A stretch of 11,581 nt of DNA from Ettlia oleoabundans. Taxonomy: Eukaryota > Chlorophyta > Chlorophyceae > Chlamydomonadales. The stretch spans positions 1 through 11,581 of the forward strand of contig JAAMXP010004097.1 in assembly GCA_019693395.1 (NCBI GenBank). Direction: 5' to 3'. The notes under the pieces are model-generated. The model was given only the letters and a program-made list of their open reading frames with translations, did no database searches and was not told the origin of the DNA. Below are positions 1 through 7,557 of the stretch, piece after piece. Positions within the stretch are counted from its first letter, which is position 1; the number at the start of each line of letters is the position of its first letter. The position numbers and the translations under genes are program-made.

Positions 1-675
1 CAGCTGATTAGCATCAGCAGCTGGGTGGGCAGGCGGCCTGGGGGTCGGGATTCCCTAGTAGGCTACTGAGGTGCAGGGCAGGATGGGTTGTAGCAGCGGA
101 GCAGCACCTGTGGCAGTCAGTGACAGGGCAGACACGCACAAAGCCTCATCCTGCTCCACGCCTGCCCCTTTCTAGCCTCCCGTTAACACCCCCCTGCTCT
201 ACGCAATCAACTCCGCAGGTTGCCGTGCGTTTTGCCGCTGCGTTGGGCGCGGTGGAAGTGATTTACCTGGGTGTAATGTGGCAGCAGACGGGTGACCTGG
301 CTGCACCCATGGTAGCGGCACTGGGGTGAGTGTACTCGCACGATACAGCAGGGGGCGCACAGCAAGGGCAGGGCAGGCAGGCATTGCAGCCCAGGGAATG
401 CAGGGCAGGGCATGGAGGGGCGAGTCACATACCAGGGCAGGGCGGGGCAGGGCAGGGCCTTTGCACAGCCTGGCAGGCACAGCAGGGCATGCCAGCTGCA
501 TTGGTTGCCTGCCTTTGAGCCAATTCACAGGGCTTCTGGCACACCCAGTGCAGCTTGTTCCACATAGCATGCTCACCTGCATGTGCTGCGCTGTGCTGTG
601 CTGTGGTGGTGCAGGGCTGCAGCCGTGGATTTTGCGTACATCCGACGCCACGTGCCCGCTAATAGCAGCTCCTGA
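1..675 (+). CDS. 3' end of a gene for a hydrophobic, possibly CPBP/CAAX-protease-like membrane protein (partial)
   Basis: The proposed exons are 1-24, 219-325 and 615-675, joined in phases 0 and 2 across introns 25-218 and 326-614. Both introns are GT-AG, with the donors GTGGGC and GTGAGT. The middle exon is the best supported: a clear acceptor, a strong donor and an open frame encoding VAVRFAAALGAVEVIYLGVM followed by WQQTGDLAAPMVAAL. The last exon would add AAAVDFAYIRRHVPANSSS and a TGA stop at 673-675. The hydrophobic helix, then a TG-x-L-x-AP turn, then another hydrophobic run, resembles the C-terminal part of CPBP (Abi/CAAX) intramembrane proteases. Against that identification, the family's usual His and Asn after the AP turn are absent (VAALG is found instead), so this may be an inactive relative or another membrane protein. 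The first exon is only eight codons long here, and it and the last exon are weakly supported. The 5' part lies outside the window. Confidence 0.4.
361..459 (+). repeat. GGGCA-rich low-complexity tract in an intron
   Basis: Imperfect repeats of GGGCAGG and related words fill the middle of intron 326-614. The densest part, 435-457, has five runs of three or four G separated by 1-2 bases, which is a textbook G-quadruplex pattern on the plus (transcribed RNA) strand. Confidence 0.75.
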
Positions 676-2390
676 CTCACTCACTTAGGCGCGCCCCACA
701 CACCTCAGCGCCGTGCCTCCAGCACCACACACACAATGCTCACCACTGCCACCATCGTCGCTATAAATGCGGCCCTTCTCCATGCTAGTGCCGACATACA
801 TGGTGGGCAAGGGGCCAGGGGGTGACTGAATCACAAGCTTGAACAGGCCTGCATTGCACCACCACTGGTGCGGCATGGCACAAAGCTGCCACATATCTCT
901 TGGAGTGCCTTCCCCTGACTGCCTTCCTTCCTACCCTTCCCCCCGCCTCTCCTTGCCCAATTTGCTCGTTCATTTTCATTATTTTCTGCTTCCCTCAGTT
1001 CAGCCTCTCATCCTCGCTTCTCTCGTCTCCCCTCCTAACCAGCTATAACCTGCGGATCAGCAAACGAACTATACCCAGCGCCCTTTGGGATTTGCACATC
1101 ATGGGCAGCCCACAACAGCACCCATCATCAAGCCATTTTTGCCAAGAGTGCAGCGCAGTCAATCCTTCCCTGCCCCCACCACTTTTCAAGCCCTTCCGCT
1201 CTCCCATTCCTCTCCCTTCCCTCATCTTGCTTTTTCCCTCCCCCTTATTTTGCGGTTTTGCTGCCGGCACAGTGCCGATATCAGTGTGTGGTTTTCTGCC
1301 ACGTGTCCTCTCCAGAAACAGACAGAAACACTCCTTTTCTTCCACTCCGCCCTGCACGGGGGCCATTCCCCTTCACCCTCTGCCCCTCCCCTCCCTTGCT
1401 TTTGCCGCAGTGCCCGTTGTGCGGTGCTGCGCTCTTCTGCATCCACACCTGCATATCTACCAGAAAGCCGCCTTGCTGGGCTGTACTTGTATATGAAAAC
1501 CAAATCAAGCACTGTGATCCTGAGCATACGACGCACATTGCGACGAGGAAGGGATTTGCGATGACATTGGTCGGTGTAGGAGGGTACGGGTCCACCGCAC
1601 AACGTCCGCACCAGAAGCGACAGCGCGCATATGTCAACCGACAGGCTCGAGGACTTTTGCCATTCGGCTGTACTATCCTGCCCGAGGGGAGGAGGCAGCC
1701 TTACAAGCAGGCAGGGCGGCCAGACTTGCAATCTAGGGTATCAGTGCTGGAGATATCGGTGGCTGCCTGGGTGGCTTGTCGAAACATATGCACCATTGGA
1801 AGGTGCACATCCTATGGTCAATATGATAAGAAGCTTCAGACAGGAAGAGCCGTGCCACACTTCAACTTCCATTCGAAAGAAAGCGCACTGCAAGCTGTGG
1901 TATGCTGTGCTGTGGGCCGCCGTCACCTCCCTTCATTGAGCTCCGTCCGTTTCCAGATGCATTATCGGGACATACGTAGTAGTGCTCCATTTCAATGTCT
2001 ATAATATGAACGCGCCAGGAGGTGCCAGACAGGTGCAGGGACCCTCACAAGTTCCCCACGCCAAGCGCCCGCATCGGCGCGGCGCCGCCTGTTTGTTGCG
2101 GCTGTCGCCCGTGCCCCAGCAAGCTTTAGGCGGATGCTCCGACATGCCCAATGGTAACGAAGGTAGGACACTCCATTCATTATTTCAGTGCCAGGAAGCC
2201 GCTGATGCGCTGGTGCCACAACAGCGCGCGCAGAGGTTGCCAGGAATATCGGGTGACCCCTTTGTTTCTTCCGCTATTTCGCCGTTCCCCCGCCGTTGCG
2301 TTCTCATTAGTATCACTTGCTGCGTCCTCAGTCGCAGCAGTTCGTTCGTTGTGTGGGTGCGCCTCGGGCGCCGGTTGTGCGCCCGAACCT
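676..2390. other. Long stretch with no supportable gene; includes the presumed promoter and leader of the ankyrin-RING gene
   Basis: Open frames exist on both strands, the longest at about 1258-2004 on the plus strand. None shows recognisable protein features, coding-like composition or well-placed splice sites. Bases 900-1030 and 1150-1400 are strongly pyrimidine-rich on the plus strand, which accounts for the Pro/Ser/Leu-rich open frames there. A TATAAAT word sits at about 761-769 with no gene placed to use it. I saw no tRNA box pattern, snRNA or transposon end. The right end should hold the promoter and 5' leader of the gene starting at 2391. Small exons without homology, or a non-coding RNA, could have been missed. 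Confidence 0.5.
2364..2386 (+). promoter_or_regulatory. GC-rich hairpin just upstream of a start codon
   Basis: TCGGGCGC at 2364-2371 is the exact reverse complement of GCGCCCGA at 2379-2386. This gives an 8-bp perfect stem with a 7-base loop that ends four bases before the proposed ATG at 2391. If the leader is transcribed, the hairpin would sit directly in front of the initiation codon. The repeat is seen; any effect on translation is inferred. Confidence 0.5.
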
Positions 2391-5300
2391 ATGGCGCTGA
2401 AGGCGTCTCTTTCAGTGCTGTTGGGCTGCTCCTTTGGGACGGCTAGTCGTCTCTTGCAGGCGGCCGAAACAGGAGACGAAGTGGTCGTGCAGCAGGTGCG
2501 GCTGCCTCTCGAGGTCTCGCTTTTTAACCTCTTGGAGTCGCAACTAGTTTCAGCGCATTTAAGCACGCCAGGTTGTCGCCTATAGGCGAGGCTGTTACAT
2601 CGAGGCCCGGTCAAGGCTGGCTCCGCCGGTGACGCTGGGCTTGGCCAAGCCTTGTGGATGGCTTGGGCCCACGAGATCGCTGTTGCAGTAAAAGCCTTAA
2701 ACCGCAGGGGTGACGTACACCCCACCTCATAGCGGTGGTGAAGCTACCGCCGCCGCTTGCGCTAGCACCCAGCTTAGTCGCTCGGCAGTTGCCCACGACC
2801 CCTGTCAAATGCAGGTGTTGTGCGACCGTCCCCAGCTTGCCGCATTCACTGGCTTCCATGGCACCACAAGCTCACTGCATCGCGCTGCTGGTGAGGCAAC
2901 CGGCAATATTCCAAAAATTTGGGGGCCCACTGTGACAGCGTGCAACTCCTCCCGTCTTTGCTAATCCCTGCCCTGCGCAATGTGGTCCGCTTTGCTTCGC
3001 TGCATCTTCTGCCTCCCTGCAGCGGGTGGTCACCTGGGTGTGTGCCGTGCCATCATTGAGCCGTTGAAGCAGCGCATTCGTGTGGCAGAGGCGGCCACCG
3101 CCGCATCGGGGCGCCGCTCGGCAGCTGCCGCTAAATGGCAGCGCCTACTGGCCACCGTGCTCAACCAGCGCAGCAACAAGAGCCTCACGCCGCTAATGCT
3201 GGCATGCGAGCATGGACACGCCAGCATAGCGGCATATTTGCTGCGGGAGGGAGCCGACCCGCTTGCCGCCGACTTTGTGCACTCGCGCACCTGCCTGCAC
3301 TATGCGGCGGTGGGGGGCCACGCAGACTGCCTGCGCCTGCTCTGCTCGGACACCGCCATGGTGGCCACACCAGACGGCAATCGCCCCTTGCGCGATGTCA
3401 TTGTGTCGGACATGCAGGTGCGGTGTGGGCACAGTGAAGGGCAGCGCTAGGCGGAACTACTAGGCTGGCAGTGCCACCTTGCCCTCTGCCAGCCTTCACA
3501 GCAGGGTGCAATGTTGATGCCCCGTGCAGGTCCAGGCCTGTCGCTTCATAGACCAGCGTGCCTTTGGCGGTCTGACGGCGCTGCACTTTGCGGTGGTGAC
3601 GGGCAACCTGGATGCCGTACAGGCGCTACTGCGGGGAGGGGCCTCCATCATGGTCAAGTCGGGTGGGTGGTTTGGCACATTGCGGGAACCTGCAGATGTG
3701 GGATTGTGCATGCTGTTTTTGATAAAGCTGATCTGAGTAAGCCAGGTTGCCATGAACAAACTATCAAGCTGGCAAATGTGCGGCACTACCCATCTGATTT
3801 GGAGCCCCAGCTACAGCAGTAGGCAGCCCCTGCCGGCAATCCAACACACTAACAAGATCATGTTAATGGTCTTTGCTTTCCGTTCCTGGCTGCAGACGGT
3901 GAGGCATACATTGGGGAGGACTTCCTGGTGCCAGGCTCATCGCCGCTTCACGTGGCCGTCATCATCAACAACAACTCAATTGTGCACGCAATATTGCAGG
4001 CAAGTGGTAACAACTAACCACCGGCACAGCGCAGCAGACAGCAGGCAGCTAGAAGGGCACTGTGTAGATGCGGCGGCATGCTTGTGGTAAGGTGAGACAA
4101 TGTTGGAAGCAGTACAAGCACACCTCAGCCAAGGTGGTATAATTGGACAGTAGTGAGCAGCAGGCAAGCAACGGGAGCCCTTGCCAGCATAGACTGTGCA
4201 CCTACCCCCTTCTTGCCATTCAATCATTAGAAAAACAACATTGCCCTCTTCATTCTCCCGCAGGCGCACATGGAGATGATGAACATCCTTGGCACCACCC
4301 TGGATGAGCGCGGGCGGCGGCCCTGGGAGGGTACCTCCCGCACTGACATACGCTCCGTGCGCAACCACTTCAGGTGGATCCCTGTGGCTATGAGTGGCTT
4401 GAGGCCAGCTTCGCAAGAGGAATGTTGCTTTTTGGCATGGTTGGGGCATTTTAGAGTCTGGAGGCGAGGACACCCTTGTTAACTGGCTGGCTAATCGTTA
4501 GCAGACAATAGGTGGTTGTCAGCTGGCCAACTTGGCAGACACGGTGGCAAGATGTGACGGCTGTGTGCGGCGCACAACAATGTGGGGCCTGCAATGTGTG
4601 CGCAACATGAATCTTGCTCATGCAACAAATATTTGTTTCCATTCAACCTTCACCCAATTGAACATTGGCATCTAATGGCATCTCTCACACTTAATATGCT
4701 GGCCCACCGCCGCTTGCCTCAATGCAGGAAGCTGCCGTTCCACCTGGCACGTGAACGTCACCAGCCCCAGCTCATGTCACTGGTAGACCCACGCATTCCC
4801 ATTGATGTTGCGCTTGATGCTGCCAGGTCGGTGCCCAGCATCCAGCGTCAGCCTGGCACGTACATGGCGAGCCAACCTGGTCCGCTGGCCGCATCGATTG
4901 CTGACGCCAACATTACAGCCAGCATGAACAGTTGTGCAGCTTGTTGGGCTGTTGACTACTCAACTCCTCGACTTTGCAGCCCATGTTCATGCTTGCACGT
5001 TGTATCATACCCTCCATCACCCATTGTGCTCCCCTCACCCTGGCTGCACCTGCAGGGACACGGAGCATGGCATTGGGCCCAAGCGCCTCTCCACCATCTG
5101 CTCCCTAGTGCTGCAGCGCTCTCTGCTTCAGTGGCTGGACAACTGCCAGAGGGAGCTGGCCCGGGAGGCAGCAGGCAAACCGCCGCGCCATCCCGCAGCA
5201 CCTGTCAGCGAAGGCAAATCGGCTAAGATCAAGTCTGCTCCAGCACCCGCGACCACAGTTGATATGAGCTCTCCGCCGCCCACGGCGGGGCCCCGCACGC

Positions 5301-6861
5301 GCATAGAGGCAGCTGTTGAGCAACAGTCGGTAGCTCAGGGCCAGATCCAGGCTGCAGCCGGGGGCACTGAGTTTTCGCCGTTTGCTGTCGTAGCAGACGA
5401 GCCAGTTCCCACCTCGCCTATTGCCCCCTCACCACGCCCTGTCGCTTACATCCCTGGGGCAGCCAGCGCACCTGTCAGCCCAGCTGGCACGCTTGCATTG
5501 CTGACAGAGGCAGCAGGGCCCGTCACTGAAGGTGCTGTGCCTTCTCTAAATGCAGCTGCTGCTGGTTGTGGCGTGCAGCTGCAGGGCAACAGCGGTGCGC
5601 AGCGCATGGCATCTCTGCATGGCTACATGGGCATGCTTAGCCTTAAGCGCCCACCTTCCACTGCTGCTATGGAGACGGCGGTGGGCGGTGGTGCCACCGT
5701 GCGCAGCCTGACGCGGCAATTGTCAGGCAGCGTGCCGCCACACCAGCTGCCACGCAGCAGCAGCGGTGCCGCCAGCATGGCCCGCGTGCGCTTCTTGACC
5801 GACCCTACGGGCGCGGTAGACCCCACAGCAGTGCCGGCAGGGCTGTCTGCTGGAACGCCTGCCTCAATGGGGGCTGCCTCGGTTCTGGACAGCCCCAGGC
5901 TGTCAATTCCGGGGTCGCCGCGGGAGCTGCCATCCCCTCACTCTGACCGCCGCATCAAGGTCATGCCAGGCCACCGCCGCTCGTCGTCACAGGTGACTTT
6001 CTGATGGGTGATTATAAATGTAAGAGGGTTGACGACCAGCAGGCTGGCCTATGTGTGACTTGTTGTCCTTTCAGCTGGCATGTTGGCTAACATGCACTGT
6101 ATAGTGTGTTGTTGATGGGTTGACTGATGGTGGGCTGCCAATAATGAGGCAAGTTTTGTGGCTAATATGCGCTTCGACAAAAGAAGCACTTCTGATGTGT
6201 GCAGGGCAACGTGCGTCTGGCCATGGGTACTGTGTTCAACGTGCGGCGGCGTAGCGGCGAGGGTGCTGTTACTCCCCCACTTGGCGGTGCGGGGGACCAG
6301 GGTGGGGTGAGCGCAACAGGGCAGTCAGGGCAGCAACAATTGGTGCTCGGCGATGAGAAGGAGAAGGATTGGGGGCTGGACAGTGAGGGGGAGCCTGAGA
6401 GCCCCCGCAGTCCGTCGGAGGATGCTGAAGACATGGAGTGTGGCGTGTGCCTGGATGCAGGGGTGAGTGCAGGTTGCTGGGTGGCTGGTGGCGAGCGCTG
6501 CAGGCAATTGATGGTCCTACCAGTGGCAAATGGCTGCAACCGGGGGGCCTGATCTTGTGCTTGCCTGCCTTCTGCATTAAGCTCTATTGCTACTCGGTCG
6601 CCTTGCTTCCTGCAGGTTGAGGTGGCCTTTGCCTCCTGCCAGCACAAGTTGTGCTTGGCATGCGCGCGCAACCTGACGCAGCAGAACAAGAAGCCGCCGC
6701 ACTGCCCCTTCTGCCGTCGGCTGGTGGTGGGATTCCAGCGCGTCTCGGCCACCGGGTTGGTGCATGGCGGCAGCGACAACGGCAGCCACACAGCAGCCTG
6801 TGGGCAGCAGGATACCTCCACGATTACCGCCTCAGTGACACCTCCTGTGGCAGCCTATTAA
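2391..6861 (+). CDS. XB3/XBAT-like ankyrin-repeat RING-finger E3 ubiquitin ligase (about 820 aa, 10 exons)
   Basis: Exons are 2391-2495, 2815-2890, 3023-3417, 3530-3662, 3896-3999, 4264-4373, 4728-4826, 5056-5992, 6205-6462 and 6616-6861; all phases agree. The protein starts MALKASLSVLLGCSFG. Ankyrin-type repeats lie at about residues 51-78, 113-146, 147-180, 204-233 and 249-271, with a degenerate one near 305-331. Diagnostic stretches are SLHRAAAGGHLGV, TPLMLACEHGHASIAAYLL, HSRTCLHYAAVGGHADCL and TALHFAVVTGNLDAVQALL. A charged helical stretch (342-370) leads into a Pro/Ala/Ser-rich, probably disordered linker. The C-terminal RING is C3HC4: C732, C735, C747, H749, C752, C755, C769 and C772. 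Land-plant XB3/XBAT proteins share this order and attach ubiquitin to substrates bound through the ankyrin repeats; they are about 450-500 aa, so this linker is unusually long. Intron 5 uses a GC donor. The frame is open upstream to an ATG at 2151, so an N-terminal extension is possible. With the 2391 start there is no Gly2 myristoylation site, unlike several plant relatives. Confidence 0.9.
4000..4263 (+). other. GC-AG intron (intron 5 of the ankyrin-RING gene)
   Basis: Exon 5 ends ATTGCAG and is followed by GCAAGT, a consensus donor with GC in place of GT. The next exon, AHMEMMNILGTTLDERGRR, needs a phase-0 donor. The nearby GT dinucleotides (AGT and GGT, 4003-4008) are both in phase 1 and would break the frame. 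The acceptor is CTCCCGCAG. Confidence 0.75.
6002..6023 (+). promoter_or_regulatory. In-frame stop plus TGTAA polyadenylation-like signal inside intron 8
   Basis: If the donor at 5993 of the ankyrin-RING gene is not used, the frame reads V-T-F and stops at TGA 6002-6004. TGTAA follows at 6019-6023. TGTAA is the usual green-algal poly(A) signal. Use of this site would give a protein of about 656 aa without the RING finger. The motif is seen; its use is inferred. Confidence 0.3.
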
Positions 6862-7557
6862 GGACAGCTTGCTTGCAACAGCGGCATGGTGCCAAGATTG
6901 TTTCGAGCCCCTCCAGCTGTCCCGACCATAGAAAGTTCTACCCATGTTCCATCCACTACCCGGTATGAATTGCTTGCACTGATGCGACGGGGTTGCCTCA
7001 CATGCATGCTGCGCTGTTTGACGGTTTGCCGCAGCCTACAGCCCCCCACACAAGTGTGTTTTGGAACGAATACTATCGGTTCCCAGCTAAGCATGCCTCC
7101 AACGGAAAGCATGCCCTCTTTTTCCTCTCCAATCCTCCTCGATTCCTCCCATGCCATCGATTGCCAAAGTTCATGCCTTTTGACATGTGCCTGTCCCTTG
7201 TCCAAAATTGGAACTCACACTCTTGTTTCCCCCGGATCATCGGCAGCACATGCGCAATCCTGCTGCTGGTTGTACCATGGCTGTTGCGCCTTTGACTGTA
7301 TGTCAATGTTGTCAGGGCACTGGCATGCCACCGCTTACGAACACTATTCTTTTGTTTAGCGCCAGTGCAAACAAGCTGCTTGCATCACACAGGGAGGACG
7401 GGAAAGCTTTACATCCTTGCGTGTGGGTAAAGTGTTGAGCAGCAACTCCGGCAAGCTGCTTCTTTTAGCTTCGATATGGGGTTGTGTTGGATAGGGCTGG
7501 CAGCACAACTCAATCATAACGCTGAAGATGTCCCTAACAGCTGTCCTGCCTGTTCGG
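6862..7557. other. Convergent intergenic region (two 3' UTRs)
   Basis: The plus-strand ankyrin-RING gene ends at 6861 and the minus-strand USB1 gene ends at 7558, so this stretch should hold both 3' UTRs. Open frames here are short and unlike any known protein. The plus strand is pyrimidine-rich around 7115-7160. I found no clear TGTAA on the plus strand for the ankyrin-RING transcript. Confidence 0.6.
7409..7413 (-). terminator. Candidate poly(A) signal of USB1
   Basis: TTACA on the plus strand reads TGTAA on the minus strand, about 145 bases past the USB1 stop codon. This is the green-algal polyadenylation signal and implies a 3' UTR of about 160 bases. Confidence 0.5.

Noticed and set aside
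761..769. TATAAAT as a promoter
   Set aside because: No gene model starts downstream within a plausible distance.
736..825. A plus-strand frame MLTTATIVAINAALLHASAD in the same frame as the proposed last exon of the first gene
   Set aside because: It lies after a stop codon and has no good splice site to bypass it; kept only as a possible alternative ending.
685..894. A minus-strand frame containing GLFKLVIQSPPGPLPTMYVG
   Set aside because: Looks protein-like over a short stretch, but I could attach no splice partner or family and the plus strand is equally open there.
900..1496. A plus-strand open frame with a hydrophobic Phe/Leu/Ser-rich start
   Set aside because: It comes from pyrimidine-rich DNA, which gives Leu/Ser/Pro/Phe codons by composition alone.
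1258..2004. A plus-strand open frame of 248 codons
   Set aside because: Composition is not coding-like (many Cys, Arg and His, no domain pattern), no family resemblance, and overlapping frames of similar length exist on both strands.
2180..2725. A minus-strand open frame of 181 codons
   Set aside because: Antisense to exon 1 and intron 1 of the ankyrin-RING gene, with no recognisable features.
6162..6821. A minus-strand open frame of 219 codons
   Set aside because: Shadow of exons 9 and 10 of the ankyrin-RING gene, whose RING ligands are clear on the plus strand.
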